Assembly (NCBI RefSeq): GCF_001274785.1
Contig: NZ_LHPI01000012.1
Coordinates: 237,004 to 301,003 of the forward strand
Length of the DNA: 64,000 bases
Reading direction: 5' to 3'
From: Vibrio hepatarius
GTDB lineage: Bacteria > Pseudomonadota > Gammaproteobacteria > Enterobacterales > Vibrionaceae
The position numbers and the translations under genes are program-made. The notes beneath the pieces were generated by a model. It was not told the DNA's origin. It saw only the letters and a program-made list of their open reading frames with translations, and made no database searches. Positions 11,381 through 20,779 of this stretch are shown here, piece by piece; position 1 is the stretch's first letter, and each line of letters opens with the position of its first letter.

Positions 11381-12751
11381 ATGAACTATCAAGCAACCGT
11401 CAACGAGATACTCGACAGTATCGGAGGTGTAGACAACATCCGCAATGCTGAGCACTGTGCGACCCGTCTACGTTTGATCCTCAAAGACAACGACAAAGTA
11501 AACAGTGAAAAAGCCAAAAACATTGAGCAGATCAGTGGTTACTTTTATCAATCGGGCCAGCATCAATTTATCATCGGTACGGGTAAAGTCTCGCACGTCT
11601 ACGACACCTTGAAAAAAGCGCTAGGCGGCGAGTTTGAATCAACAGATTTCAAACAAGATGCATTTGCCGATATGACCATCAGTCAAAAACTGGTACGTAC
11701 ATTGGCCGATATCCTTATTCCGCTTATCCCAGCGCTGGTAACGACTGGTTTGTTGATGGGTCTACGCGGCATGCTGCTCCATTCAGGCGCACAGTTTTCT
11801 GCCGAGACCCTAGCGCTATTTAGCATGCTAACCGATACCGCCTTTGCCTTCTTACCCGTTTTAATCGCCTTCTCTGCGGCAAAGAAATTCGGTGGTAATA
11901 CGATCATCGCAATCGTAGTCGGTTTGATGATGGTCGCGCCGCAACTGCCTAACGCTTGGGCAGTCGCCAACGGTGCTGCTGAGCCGATGATGGTGAAACT
12001 GTTTGGTTTCGACTTCCCGCTCGTTGGCTATCAAGGCACGGTTCTGCCTGCGATTTTTGCTGGTTGGTTTGTCGCTTATCTAGAGCGCAATCTACGCCGC
12101 TTTATTCCTGCGAGCATGGATTTGGTGTTCACGCCGTTTCTGACCATCACTATCGCGGTGTTTGTCATCCTATTCGGCTTTGGTCCAATTTTGCAGACTA
12201 TCGAACACGGCTGTACCTCACTGGTTCGCATGGCGTTAGAGCTACCGATGGGGATTGGTTACATCCTATTTGGCGCGGTTCAGCAGATGATTGTTATTAC
12301 CGGTCTGCACCACGCACTCGGTGTGATTGAAATCGGTCTATTGAACGAAACTGGCGCGAACCCAATTCAGCCACTAGCAACGGCGTCTATGGCTGGTCAG
12401 TTCGGTGCTGCGATTGCGGTTGCGACGCTACTGAAAGATAAGGTGAAAAAAGGTAACGCTTACGGTGCGTCGATGTCGACACTGTTTGGTATTACCGAGC
12501 CGCTACTGTTCGGTGTAAACCTACAATACGGCAAAGTGTTTATGTTCGGTATGATTGGCGGCGCAGTCGGCGGATTGGTGACTTACGTGCTTGGCATCAG
12601 CGCAACAGGTATGGGCATCACCTTCTTACCGGGCGTACTGCTTTACTCACAATCTTTGACGGCAGTGATCGGCTACTTGTGTGTGATTGCCAGCGCCTTC
12701 GCAACTTCGTTCCTATTAACTCGCTTTTACAACCCAATTAAGCGAGCGTAG
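11381..12751 (+). CDS. scrA: PTS sucrose transporter subunit EIIBC
   Basis: Takes up sucrose across the inner membrane and phosphorylates it. The 456-residue protein has an EIIB domain (about residues 1-90) with the phospho-acceptor cysteine in NAEHCATRLRL, then an EIIC domain of about ten membrane helices with the conserved GITEPLLFGVNL. There is no EIIA domain, so phosphate probably comes from the cell's glucose-type EIIA (Crr), as in other ScrA proteins. The ATG at 11381 was preferred to a GTG at 11369. Operon with scrB and scrK. Confidence 0.95.
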   Translation: MNYQATVNEILDSIGGVDNIRNAEHCATRLRLILKDNDKVNSEKAKNIEQISGYFYQSGQHQFIIGTGKVSHVYDTLKKALGGEFESTDFKQDAFADMTISQKLVRTLADILIPLIPALVTTGLLMGLRGMLLHSGAQFSAETLALFSMLTDTAFAFLPVLIAFSAAKKFGGNTIIAIVVGLMMVAPQLPNAWAVANGAAEPMMVKLFGFDFPLVGYQGTVLPAIFAGWFVAYLERNLRRFIPASMDLVFTPFLTITIAVFVILFGFGPILQTIEHGCTSLVRMALELPMGIGYILFGAVQQMIVITGLHHALGVIEIGLLNETGANPIQPLATASMAGQFGAAIAVATLLKDKVKKGNAYGASMSTLFGITEPLLFGVNLQYGKVFMFGMIGGAVGGLVTYVLGISATGMGITFLPGVLLYSQSLTAVIGYLCVIASAFATSFLLTRFYNPIKRA

Positions 12752-12764
12752 AGAATAACGCTAC

Positions 12765-12792
12765 GCGCCAGAGCGCACTATCGTTCTGGCGC
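12765..12792 (+). repeat. Stem-loop between scrA and scrK
   Basis: GCGCCAGAGCG (12765-12775) pairs with CGTTCTGGCGC (12782-12792) with one wobble. No T tract follows, so it is not a classic terminator. It may stabilise the scrBA part of the transcript or lower scrK expression. Confidence 0.45.
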
Positions 12793-12851
12793 CATTCATC
12801 CACCCGTGATGGGCATGTTCCATCAAACAATAAAATATAAGGATGCAGATG

Positions 12852-13769
12852 ATGAGCAAAGTTTGGTTAACCGGAGACGCGGTCGTTGACCTTATCCCAG
12901 AGAGCTACAACACGTACTTAAAATGCCCTGGCGGCGCACCAGCCAATGTTGCGGTTGGGATTGCACGCCTCGGTGGAGAATGCGGATTTTTTGGTCGTGT
13001 CGGTAACGACCCATTTGGGCGCTTCATGCAAAAAGTGCTCAACAAAGAAAAAGTCGAAACCAGTCATTTAACACTGGATGACGAACACCGAACTTCAACC
13101 GTTTTGGTTGATTTGGATACGTTTGGCGAACGCACTTTTACCTTTATGGTCAAGCCAAGTGCCGACCAGTTCACCCAGCCACAAGATGTTCCGAGTTTTG
13201 CCAAGGGTGAGTGGCTACACTTTTGCTCGATTGCACTGGCCAACGAGCCAAGTCGAGGCACAACTCTGACGGCGGTTGAAGCGATAAAAAGCGCAGGCGG
13301 CTTTGTCAGTTTCGACCCGAACTTGCGTGAGGAAGTCTGGGCGGAACCAGAGCAGATTCGAGAAGTCGTGATGCGAGCGGTCGCACAAGCAGATGTTGTT
13401 AAGTTCTCCGAAGAAGAGCTACTTTTCCTTACTGAAACGGACACTATGGAAGCGGGTATTGCGGCGCTACGTTCGTTGGATATCCCCTTGGTACTGATCA
13501 CTCTTGGGAAGCAAGGCTCACTGGCAATCTTCAACGGTAAACAACATCAAGTCGGCGTAACAGAAGCGAAAGTCGTCGATACGACTGGTGCTGGCGACGC
13601 GTTTGTGAGTGGACTATTGGCTAAGCTATCGCAACATCCAGAGTGGCAACATCAGCCGACGATTCTACAAGCGATTATTTGGGGCAATCATTGCGGCGCG
13701 TTAGCAACCACACAAAAAGGCGCGATGACGGCGTTACCAACTCGAGCGCAATTGATGGCGTCTTTGTAG
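12852..13769 (+). CDS. scrK: Fructokinase (PfkB family)
   Basis: Phosphorylates the fructose freed by sucrose-6-phosphate hydrolase. The 305-residue PfkB-family sugar kinase shows GDAVVDLIPE at the N terminus, the substrate motif CPGGAPANVAVGIARLGG and the ATP/catalytic motif VVDTTGAGDAFVSGLL. AAGGA at 12839-12843 supports a start at 12849 or 12852; two further in-frame ATGs upstream are too close to it. Third gene of scrB-scrA-scrK. No sucrose porin gene (scrY) is present in the module. Confidence 0.93.
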   Translation: MSKVWLTGDAVVDLIPESYNTYLKCPGGAPANVAVGIARLGGECGFFGRVGNDPFGRFMQKVLNKEKVETSHLTLDDEHRTSTVLVDLDTFGERTFTFMVKPSADQFTQPQDVPSFAKGEWLHFCSIALANEPSRGTTLTAVEAIKSAGGFVSFDPNLREEVWAEPEQIREVVMRAVAQADVVKFSEEELLFLTETDTMEAGIAALRSLDIPLVLITLGKQGSLAIFNGKQHQVGVTEAKVVDTTGAGDAFVSGLLAKLSQHPEWQHQPTILQAIIWGNHCGALATTQKGAMTALPTRAQLMASL

Positions 13770-13827
13770 AGCAATAAACGAAACGTGTCGTCAACATCGC
13801 CAAGTTAAAGTTGGCGGGAGAAAAACG

Positions 13828-13851
13828 AAAAAAGAGCGGTCTGCACCGCTC
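13828..13851 (-). terminator. Terminator after aceA
   Basis: On the minus strand GAGCGGT-GCAG-ACCGCTC is followed by six Ts (plus-strand As 13828-13833). It lies about 108 bp past the aceA stop in the gap between converging scrK and aceA. A further 9-bp stem (13903-13911 with 13927-13935) is nearer to aceA. Confidence 0.8.
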
Positions 13852-13958
13852 AAAAGCATGTCAAAGTTTATGCCTAAAACAGAATATCAATACCAAAATA
13901 GTGGCGAGTTAGAGGCCTGCACTCCTTAACTCGCCTGACGTGGTACTAAGGCTAGGGA

Positions 13959-15272
13959 TTAGAATTGGTCTTCTTCAGTTGAACCAGTCAATGCTGTGAC
14001 TGAAGAGTTACCGCCCTGAATAGTATTCGTCATCTTATCAAAGTAACCCGTACCTACTTCTTGCTGGTGCGCTACGAATGTGTAGCCCTTCTCAGCCGCC
14101 TGGAATTCTGGGCGCTGTACTTTCTCAACGTAGTGACGCATACCTTCACCTTTCGCGTAGTCATGCGCTAGCTCGAACATGTTGAACCACATGTTGTGGA
14201 TACCCGCCAGAGTGATGAACTGGTACTTGTAGCCCATGTCTGAAAGCTCTTGCTGGAACTTAGCGATCGTTTCAGCGTCTAGGTTTTTCTCCCAGTTGAA
14301 CGATGGAGAACAGTTGTACGCAAGTAGTTGATCTGGGTATTCCGCGTGGATTGCTTCAGCAAACTTGCGCGCTTCTTCCAGACAAGGCGTTGCTGTTTCA
14401 CACCAGATTAAGTCTGCGTATGGTGCGTAAGCTAGGCCACGAGCGATAGCTTGATCGATACCTGCACGCACTCGGTAGAAACCTTCCTGTGTACGTTCGC
14501 CTTCAATGAAGTCTTTATCGTATGGGTCGCAATCTGACGTCAGTAGGTCAGCCGCATTCGCATCGGTACGAGCGATTACTAGCGTTGTTGTGCCAGAAAC
14601 GTCTGCAGCAAGACGTGCAGCGACCAGTTTTTGTACCGCTTCTTGAGTCGGAACCAGTACTTTACCGCCCATGTGACCACACTTCTTCACTGATGCTAAC
14701 TGGTCTTCAAAGTGAACGCCTGCTGCACCCGCTTCAATCATCGACTTCATCAGTTCGTATGCGTTTAGTACGCCACCAAAACCTGCTTCAGCGTCCGCTA
14801 CGATTGGTAGGAAGTAGTCAATACCGCCTTCATCCTCTGGTGACTTACCGCTAGACCATTGAATTTGGTCTGCACGACGGAACGAGTTGTTGATGCGTTT
14901 TACTACCGAAGGAACTGAATCCACTGGGTATAGCGATTGGTCTGGGTACATAGTTGACGCAGTGTTGTTATCTGCCGCTACCTGCCAGCCAGAAAGGTAA
15001 ATCGCTTCGATGCCCGCTTTAGCTTGCTGTACCGCTTGACCACCCGTCAGTGCGCCCAGACAGTTAACATAGCCTTTTTTCGCGCTACCGTTGACCAGTG
15101 ACCACAGCTTGTCTGCACCACGTTGTGCAATTGTGTTTGCAGGAACCATTGAACCGCGTAGTTCAACTACTTCTTCAGCAGTGTATGGACGCTTAACGTG
15201 TTTCCAGCGTGGGTTTGTTGCCCAGTCTTTTTCCAGAGCTTCAATTTGTTGGCGGCGAGTTAATGTAGTCAT
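13959..15272 (-). CDS. aceA: Isocitrate lyase
   Basis: Splits isocitrate into glyoxylate and succinate, the first glyoxylate-shunt step used for growth on acetate and fatty acids. The 437-residue protein contains the signature [16 protein letters not shown] with the catalytic cysteine, [16 protein letters not shown], and NCSPSFNW. Length equals the gammaproteobacterial enzyme. It lies 133 bp behind malate synthase on the same strand, in the order aceB-aceA; no aceK kinase/phosphatase gene follows, unlike in E. coli. Confidence 0.98.
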   Translation of the reverse strand: MTTLTRRQQIEALEKDWATNPRWKHVKRPYTAEEVVELRGSMVPANTIAQRGADKLWSLVNGSAKKGYVNCLGALTGGQAVQQAKAGIEAIYLSGWQVAADNNTASTMYPDQSLYPVDSVPSVVKRINNSFRRADQIQWSSGKSPEDEGGIDYFLPIVADAEAGFGGVLNAYELMKSMIEAGAAGVHFEDQLASVKKCGHMGGKVLVPTQEAVQKLVAARLAADVSGTTTLVIARTDANAADLLTSDCDPYDKDFIEGERTQEGFYRVRAGIDQAIARGLAYAPYADLIWCETATPCLEEARKFAEAIHAEYPDQLLAYNCSPSFNWEKNLDAETIAKFQQELSDMGYKYQFITLAGIHNMWFNMFELAHDYAKGEGMRHYVEKVQRPEFQAAEKGYTFVAHQQEVGTGYFDKMTNTIQGGNSSVTALTGSTEEDQF

Positions 15273-15405
15273 TGGTCTATCCCTCTTTAGATGAGCGCCT
15301 CTTGTTTGTTAGAAATGGGCGCTGATTTTTCCTTTTCTTTGGCGGTACTTCCTGCTCCGCCGCGGAATGTTTACGTTATTGGTTGTGAAAATGTGTGTTT
15401 GCTTG

Positions 15406-17034
15406 TTAGTCCAGGTAGTCGTATCCCGGAACGGTTAAGAAATTCGTCAGTTCTTTGCTGGTTGTCAGTCTTGCCATCAGCTCAGCAGCTTCTTCAAAGC
15501 GACCGGAGTTGTAACGCTGTTCACCGACTTCGGCTTTCACCACGTTGATCTCTTCAGCGAGGTACTGCTCAAACAACTCGTTGGTCACCACTTGGCCGTT
15601 ATCGAGCGCTTTACCATGCTGAATCCATTGCCAGATTGAAGCGCGGGAGATTTCTGCGGTTGCCGCGTCTTCCATCAAACCGTAGATAGGTACACAGCCG
15701 TTGCCAGAGATCCACGCTTCGATGTACTGCAATGCGACGCGGATGTTGTGACGCATCCCTTGCTCGGTTCTTTCACCTTCACATGGTTCAAGCAGATCTT
15801 TCGCCGTAATTGGTGCGTCTTCTTCGCGAGATACATCCAATTGATTGCTGCGCTGACCGAGTACGCTGCCAAATACTTCCATTGCCGTATTTGCCAAGCC
15901 AGGGTGCGCAACCCAAGTGCCATCGTGTCCGTTGTTAGCTTCAAGCGCTTTATCGTTTTGAATTTTATCCAGTACCTTTTGGTTCTCTTGCGGGTCTTTC
16001 GCTGGGATAAAGGCGGCCATTCCTCCCATTGCGAACGCGCCACGCTTGTGACAAGTACGAATAAGCAGTCGCGAGTACGCGTTAAGGAACGGCTTATCCA
16101 TCGTGACCACTTGGCGATCTGGAAGAACGCGGTCTGGGTGTTTCTTAAGAGTTTTGATGTAGCTGAAGATGTAGTCCCAGCGACCACAGTTAAGGCCTAC
16201 GATGTGCTCTTTCAGAGAGAACAAAATCTCGTCCATCTCAAATACCGCTGGCAAGGTTTCGATCAATACGGTTGCTTTGATCGTGCCAGTGTCTAAGCCA
16301 AAGTAGTCTTCGGTAAAGTGGAATACCTCACTCCACCACTGCGCCTCTTTGTAGGACTGCAACTTAGGAATATAAAAGTAAGGGCCGCTGCCTTTTTTCA
16401 ACAACGCTCGGTAGTTGTTGTAGAAATAAAGCGCGAAATCAAACAGCGCCCCAGGGATAATTTGATCGTTAAACGTTACGTGTTTTTCTTTTAGGTGTAA
16501 GCCGCGAACGCGACAGATCAACACGGCTGGATCATTGTCCAACTGGTATTGCTTGCCGTTAACCGGGTTGGTGTAGCTAATGTCACCATTCACTGCATCA
16601 CGCAAGTTAATTTGACCGTCAAGCACCTTATCCCAAGCTGGAGACATCGAGTCTTCAAAGTCCGCCATGAACACTTTAACGTTCGCGTTCAATGCGTTGA
16701 TTACCATCTTACGATCCGTAGGACCGGTAATCTCTACACGGCGGTCTTGAAGGTCTTGAGGAATCCCCAGGATCTTCCAGCTACCTTCTCTGATATCTTG
16801 CGTATCTTGGAGAAAGTCCGGCAGTTCGCCCGCATCGATAGCGGCTTGCTTTTCTTCACGAGCAGCTAACAAGCTATCAATGCGTCCAGCGAACTTTGCA
16901 CACAGAGTAGACAAAAAGTTTTGGGCTTCAACAGGGAAAACCGCTTGATGCTCTGGGGAAAGGGTATCCGTCACTTCAAGCTTGCCTTCTTGGGCTTCTG
17001 TTGTTTTTTCTCTATCTGGTGTTTGAGCAAGCAT
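15406..17034 (-). CDS. aceB: Malate synthase A
   Basis: Condenses glyoxylate with acetyl-CoA to malate. The 542-residue protein is of the A type and shows KVFMADFEDSMSPAWDKV, the LICRVRGLHLKEKHV segment, KATVLIETLPAVFEMDEIL, LNCGRWDYIFSYIKTL and GDDA-equivalent C-terminal catalytic region with NGCVPIYGLMEDAATAEISR. It starts MLAQTPDREKTTEAQEGK, slightly longer at the N terminus than the E. coli enzyme. The upstream 600-bp gap carries several palindromes that may control it. Confidence 0.97.
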   Translation of the reverse strand: MLAQTPDREKTTEAQEGKLEVTDTLSPEHQAVFPVEAQNFLSTLCAKFAGRIDSLLAAREEKQAAIDAGELPDFLQDTQDIREGSWKILGIPQDLQDRRVEITGPTDRKMVINALNANVKVFMADFEDSMSPAWDKVLDGQINLRDAVNGDISYTNPVNGKQYQLDNDPAVLICRVRGLHLKEKHVTFNDQIIPGALFDFALYFYNNYRALLKKGSGPYFYIPKLQSYKEAQWWSEVFHFTEDYFGLDTGTIKATVLIETLPAVFEMDEILFSLKEHIVGLNCGRWDYIFSYIKTLKKHPDRVLPDRQVVTMDKPFLNAYSRLLIRTCHKRGAFAMGGMAAFIPAKDPQENQKVLDKIQNDKALEANNGHDGTWVAHPGLANTAMEVFGSVLGQRSNQLDVSREEDAPITAKDLLEPCEGERTEQGMRHNIRVALQYIEAWISGNGCVPIYGLMEDAATAEISRASIWQWIQHGKALDNGQVVTNELFEQYLAEEINVVKAEVGEQRYNSGRFEEAAELMARLTTSKELTNFLTVPGYDYLD

Positions 17035-17311
17035 AATCTTTTCCTTACTAGAGTAATTGACGCCGGATTACATTTGTAAGTATCAAACAACAATTAACAT
17101 CCAACTCAATTGTTATTCGTTTCCGGCTTATCTTCTGTCTGTGGCTTTACTTTCGCTAACCTTGGATCGCTTTGCAATCTAGACATAAGTCTTAAAAAGC
17201 TTGCATTTAAGCTATACCAGACCCGAGTATTTAGGAACCCCAAAAGTAAACAAAAAGTTAAATTCGAAGTTTTATTCCGTAAGGTAAAAAGCCCTATTTT
17301 TACACGCAAAA

Positions 17312-17340
17312 CTGTAATTAGTTACGTAATTTAATTACAG
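17312..17340. promoter_or_regulatory. Nested dyad upstream of aceB
   Basis: Outer arms CTGTAATTA (17312-17320) and TAATTACAG (17332-17340) are perfect, and the middle contains the palindrome TTACGTAA (17322-17329) with nearly the same centre. It lies about 280-305 bp upstream of the aceB start. The symmetry suits a dimeric regulator; which one is unknown. Confidence 0.4.
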
Positions 17341-17481
17341 TAAAATTGAGCATGTATAAATAGTTCAAACAAGCGTTTAACTTTGTAAGGGAGAAAGAGA
17401 AGCCTTTATTTGCACGGCTTAAGCAAGGATTTCTGAGGGTGTATTAAACAAGTCGATTTTGCGTTGCTGTAAAATTGACAC

Positions 17482-17539
17482 TGTGAAATTTCACAATTTA
17501 ATGAAATCTTCATCAAAATTTCTTTGTAAAATTTTACAA
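17482..17539. promoter_or_regulatory. Pair of perfect AT-rich palindromes
   Basis: TGTGAAATTTCACA (17482-17495) and TTGTAAAATTTTACAA (17524-17539) are perfect palindromes of 14 and 16 bp whose centres are 43 bp apart. The first resembles a CRP site but has a 4-bp rather than 6-bp centre. Both share a TGT-AAATTT-ACA skeleton. Confidence 0.4.
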
Positions 17540-17568
17540 GTTAAAGTTAACCAACAGCATAAAATGCT

Positions 17569-17598
17569 AAAAAGCACACTAAAACTAGTGTGCTTTTT
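17569..17598 (-). terminator. Terminator after oxyR
   Basis: A perfect 13-bp stem (AAAAAGCACACTA with its complement) and a 4-nt loop, 36 bp past the oxyR stop. The minus-strand arm ends in TTTTT, and the symmetric A/T ends would allow termination in both directions. Confidence 0.85.
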
Positions 17599-17633
17599 AA
17601 GTCTAATCGGGAGAATAGGTCTAATACTATTCG

Positions 17634-18539
17634 CTAAAGCAGTCCTGACACGACATCCGCTAATTGATTAAAAGTGCTGACTCGTGACGAACTTGGTCGC
17701 CAAACCAAGCCAATATGACGATGCGCCTGCTTACCTGGTGGATCTACTACGACCAAATTTTGATTCTCGATCAGACCATGGTCGATGGCCATTTGCGGAA
17801 TAAAGGTAGTACCCAAACCATTCGCCACCATTTGCACTAGGGTGTGTAGACTGGTCGCAGAGAAAGGATTGATCTTTTCTTTATCGGTGAGTTTGCACGC
17901 CGACACCGCATGCTCGGTTAAACAATGTTCTCTTTCAAGTAAGAACACGGATTCATCCGGAAGGTCAGCGTAGCGAATCGGCACTTTGATCGAATCGGCC
18001 TGATTGCGGCTAATGATCATACGAAACGGGTCAGAGCCGACAATACGACTTTCCATACCATCGATATCGACAGGTAAAGCTAAGATCAACACATCCAATT
18101 CCCCTTGTCGCAGCGCGGCCAGCAAGTTCGTTGTGGTGTCTTCTCTTAATAACATGTTCAGTTGTGGGAAACGTTGGTTCACTTCTTGGACTAAATCGCA
18201 CAATAAGAAAGGCGCAATGGTTGGGATACAGCCGACTTTCAACTGACCTTGCATTTCCCCGCCCTGACACAAACGGCCAAGCTCGACTAAATCTTGCCCT
18301 TTTGCTAGCAGCTCTCGCCCTTGAAGTACCACCATCTCACCGGCATGAGTAAACACCAGCGGGCTTTTCTTATCTTTCTTCTCGTATAAAGGACAACCAA
18401 TCAGCTCTTCTAGGTTTTGAATGCCTTTACTTAGGGTCGACTGGCTCACAAAGCAGCGTTCGGCGGCTTCGCTAAAATGACGGGTTTCGTGCAAAGTCAC
18501 AAGGTAATGTAACTGTTTGAGGCTGGGCCACTTATTCAT
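17634..18539 (-). CDS. oxyR: Hydrogen-peroxide-sensing LysR regulator OxyR
   Basis: A 301-residue LysR-type activator. The N-terminal helix-turn-helix (HFSEAAERCFVSQSTLSKGIQNLEE) is followed by the effector domain. The region REHCLTEHAVSACKL has two cysteines nine positions apart, the spacing of the peroxide-sensing Cys199/Cys208 pair of E. coli OxyR, and the flanking SLHTLVQMVANGLGTTFIPQMA is OxyR-like. It is divergent from a peroxiredoxin gene, the expected target. I saw no convincing complete OxyR site in the shared promoter. Confidence 0.95.
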   Translation of the reverse strand: MNKWPSLKQLHYLVTLHETRHFSEAAERCFVSQSTLSKGIQNLEELIGCPLYEKKDKKSPLVFTHAGEMVVLQGRELLAKGQDLVELGRLCQGGEMQGQLKVGCIPTIAPFLLCDLVQEVNQRFPQLNMLLREDTTTNLLAALRQGELDVLILALPVDIDGMESRIVGSDPFRMIISRNQADSIKVPIRYADLPDESVFLLEREHCLTEHAVSACKLTDKEKINPFSATSLHTLVQMVANGLGTTFIPQMAIDHGLIENQNLVVVDPPGKQAHRHIGLVWRPSSSRVSTFNQLADVVSGLL

Positions 18540-18737
18540 AGTTTGCTTTCTAAATCAGAACAGATGTTGACCAAGTTAAAAGTTTTACGTTTATCGCTTT
18601 TTTCGATTAACTTAATCTATTTAATTCGCTTTTTTCCATACTACAATCTGTACTATAGTTTGTCTCGTACAAACACGGACCAAACCAATAACAATCAATT
18701 TGGTTTGGAACTAACCATACTTTTTAGGAGCAAAAAA

Positions 18738-19349
18738 ATGGTACTAGTAGGTCGTCAAGCCCCAGATTTTACTGCTGCAGCTGTTCTAGGTAACGGCGAA
18801 ATCGTTGATAACTTCAACTTTGCAGAGTTCACAAAAGGTAAGAAAGCTGTTGTTTTCTTCTACCCACTAGATTTCACTTTCGTTTGCCCATCTGAGCTAA
18901 TCGCATTCGACAACCGTCTAGCTGATTTCCAAGCTAAAGGTGTTGAAGTAATCGGTGTTTCTATCGATTCTCAGTTCTCTCACAACGCATGGCGTAACAC
19001 TGCTATCGAAGACGGCGGCATCGGTCAAGTTAAGTACCCACTAGTTGCTGACGTTAAGCACGAAATCTGTAAAGCATACGACGTTGAGCACCCTGAAGCA
19101 GGCGTTGCTTTCCGTGGTTCTTTCCTAATCGACGAAGACGGTCTAGTTCGTCACCAAGTAGTGAACGATCTACCACTAGGTCGTAACATCGACGAAATGC
19201 TACGCATGGTTGACGCACTAAACTTCCACCAGAAGCATGGTGAAGTTTGCCCAGCACAATGGGAAGAAGGTAAAGCAGGTATGGACGCATCTCCAAAAGG
19301 TGTTGCAGCGTTCCTATCTGAGCACGCATCAGACCTAGGCAAGAAGTAA
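18738..19349 (+). CDS. Typical 2-Cys peroxiredoxin (AhpC/Prx1 type)
   Basis: Reduces hydrogen peroxide and organic peroxides in the cytoplasm. The 203-residue protein has the peroxidatic site DFTFVCPSEL (PxxxT/S-xxC type), the GGIG motif and the resolving cysteine in HGEVCPAQW. The ATG at 18738 has TAGGAG upstream; a longer frame from 18543 would run through the promoter and is rejected. It is divergent from oxyR, so peroxide induction is likely. Codon choice looks strongly optimised, as expected for an abundant protein. It may be named ahpC or prx; no ahpF follows. Confidence 0.96.
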   Translation: MVLVGRQAPDFTAAAVLGNGEIVDNFNFAEFTKGKKAVVFFYPLDFTFVCPSELIAFDNRLADFQAKGVEVIGVSIDSQFSHNAWRNTAIEDGGIGQVKYPLVADVKHEICKAYDVEHPEAGVAFRGSFLIDEDGLVRHQVVNDLPLGRNIDEMLRMVDALNFHQKHGEVCPAQWEEGKAGMDASPKGVAAFLSEHASDLGKK

Positions 19350-19705
19350 TTCTGCTTACACACCCTCGCTCATCGGGTGTGATGGTTGGACAATATAAAG
19401 CTAATTAAATAAAAGCACAGCGCCAATCAGTTCTAAGTAAAGTCCTATAAAAGCCCGAAGCACTGCTTCGGGCTTTTTTATTAACGTTTATCATCGCTGG
19501 CTGTACCTCAGTAGAGCAAACAAGAATTGATTGAAAACGGGATGATATATCCCAAAAGACACAATATCGCCAAAGAGACAAAACGTATCGTCTTACGGAC
19601 TTTATCTTGCTCGGCTCTTTAAAGTCGAAAAAGCACTCTTTATGATGAAACACAGATGAGAGGCTAATAGCTCTCTTTACAGATTAAACTACATGGAGAC
19701 TCAAC
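19350..19705. other. Spacer between the peroxiredoxin and dapD
   Basis: 356 bp without a gene. A hairpin CACACCC/GGGTGTG (19359-19365, 19375-19381) lies just past the peroxiredoxin stop, and a strong terminator follows at 19449-19479. The rest should hold the dapD promoter; a good ribosome site (TGGAGA) precedes 19706. Confidence 0.55.
19449..19479 (+). terminator. Intrinsic terminator downstream of the peroxiredoxin gene
   Basis: AAAAGCCCGAAG and CTTCGGGCTTTT form a 12-bp perfect stem with a 5-nt loop, ending in a run of six Ts. Confidence 0.9.
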
Positions 19706-20737
19706 ATGGCTTACTTTTCACTAGCCTTTGGTACGGCAACTAAAAACCGTGATGGAAAAATTATCGAAGCGTTTTTCCCAAACCCAGTTCTTAACCCTGC
19801 AGACGCTGTTGTAGAAGCAGTAGCAAAAATCGCAGGTTACGAGCAAGGCAACCAAGCTATCGAGATCTCTGCGGCACAAAGCGCTGAGCTAGCAGCGGTA
19901 TTTGAAGCAAACGGCGACGCGGCAAACGCAGCATTTGCTCAAAAAGCAGCGCAGTCAACACAGCCTCTTGTTCTGGTTATCCTAGCAACTGACGAACAGC
20001 CTCAATCGGTTGCTGAAGGCTTCTTAAAACTACAACTGATTTCTAACCGCCTAGTTCAGCCACATGGCACAGTGCTAGACGGTATCTTCGGCCTGCTACA
20101 CAACATCGCGTGGACCAACGAAGGCCCGATCGACCTACCTGAGCTAGCGAATCGTCAAATCGAAGCTCGCCTTGCAGGTCGTACTCTGTCTGTAGACTGT
20201 GTCGACAAATTCCCGAAAATGGTCGATTACGTGGTTCCAGCTGGTGTTCGTATCGCTGATACTTCTCGCGTTCGCCTAGGCGCGCACGTTGGTGAAGGCA
20301 CCACAGTCATGCACGAAGGTTTCATCAACTTCAACGCGGGTACAACTGGCGTGAGCATGGTTGAAGGCCGTATTTCAGCTGGTGTGGTTGTCGGCAACGG
20401 CTCTGATATCGGCGGCGGCGCGTCTATCATGGGTACACTCTCTGGTGGCGGTAAAGTGGTGGTTTCTATCGGTGAAAACTCACTACTGGGCGCGAACGCA
20501 GGTCTTGGTTTCCCACTAGGTGACCGTTGTACGGTTGAATCTGGTCTGTACGTAACGGCTGGCTCTAAAGTACGTATGCTGGATTCTGATGGTAATGAAG
20601 TTGAAGTGGTGAAAGCTCGTGACCTTGCTGGTGTTTCTGACCTACTATTCCGTCGCAACTCTGTTACTGGTCAAATCGAGTGCCTTGCCAACAAAACGGC
20701 TGTTGAGCTCAACAGCATGCTACACAGCAACAACTAA
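19706..20737 (+). CDS. dapD: 2,3,4,5-tetrahydropyridine-2,6-dicarboxylate N-succinyltransferase
   Basis: Transfers succinate to tetrahydrodipicolinate in the lysine/diaminopimelate pathway. The 343-residue protein is the long form of DapD (the E. coli form is about 274 residues), with an extra N-terminal domain and a left-handed beta-helix of hexapeptide repeats in the second half: RVRLGAHVGEGTTVMHEGFI, VVVGNGSDIGGGASIMGTL and ENSLLGANAGLGFPLGDRC. It is a single gene ended by its own terminator. The start follows TGGAGACTCAAC. Confidence 0.95.
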   Translation: MAYFSLAFGTATKNRDGKIIEAFFPNPVLNPADAVVEAVAKIAGYEQGNQAIEISAAQSAELAAVFEANGDAANAAFAQKAAQSTQPLVLVILATDEQPQSVAEGFLKLQLISNRLVQPHGTVLDGIFGLLHNIAWTNEGPIDLPELANRQIEARLAGRTLSVDCVDKFPKMVDYVVPAGVRIADTSRVRLGAHVGEGTTVMHEGFINFNAGTTGVSMVEGRISAGVVVGNGSDIGGGASIMGTLSGGGKVVVSIGENSLLGANAGLGFPLGDRCTVESGLYVTAGSKVRMLDSDGNEVEVVKARDLAGVSDLLFRRNSVTGQIECLANKTAVELNSMLHSNN

Positions 20738-20779
20738 TACGCGCGATCGATTCAATGTGAATCATCGAGAGTAGAATGA

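Larger units (their letters stand above)
17035..17633. other. Spacer between aceB and oxyR with several palindromes
   Basis: 599 bp with no credible gene; short frames here are AT-rich and lack family features. It is the upstream region of aceB (minus strand) and the downstream region of oxyR. It holds a 7-bp inverted repeat (AACAATT 17089-17095, AATTGTT 17108-17114) and the dyads annotated separately at 17312-17340, 17482-17495 and 17524-17539, plus the oxyR terminator. Confidence 0.7.

Noticed and set aside
15291..15548. 85-codon plus-strand frame in the aceB-aceA gap
   Set aside because: It is antisense to the 3' end of aceB and lacks a ribosome site.
17110..17334. 74-codon plus-strand frame in the aceB-oxyR gap
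   Set aside because: Low-complexity lysine/phenylalanine-rich translation of AT-rich DNA, no ribosome site, and it crosses a dyad.
17482..17495. CRP binding site
   Set aside because: The arms TGTGA/TCACA are present but the centre is 4 bp, not the 6 bp needed for CRP.
17459..17671. 70-codon plus-strand frame before oxyR's end
   Set aside because: It runs through two palindromes and the oxyR terminator.
18540..18737. Full OxyR site between oxyR and the peroxiredoxin
   Set aside because: Only one CTAT with a poor partner at the right spacing was found, so a four-element ATAG/CTAT site is not supported.
19405..19653. 82-codon minus-strand frame between the peroxiredoxin and dapD
   Set aside because: It runs through a strong terminator and has no family features.
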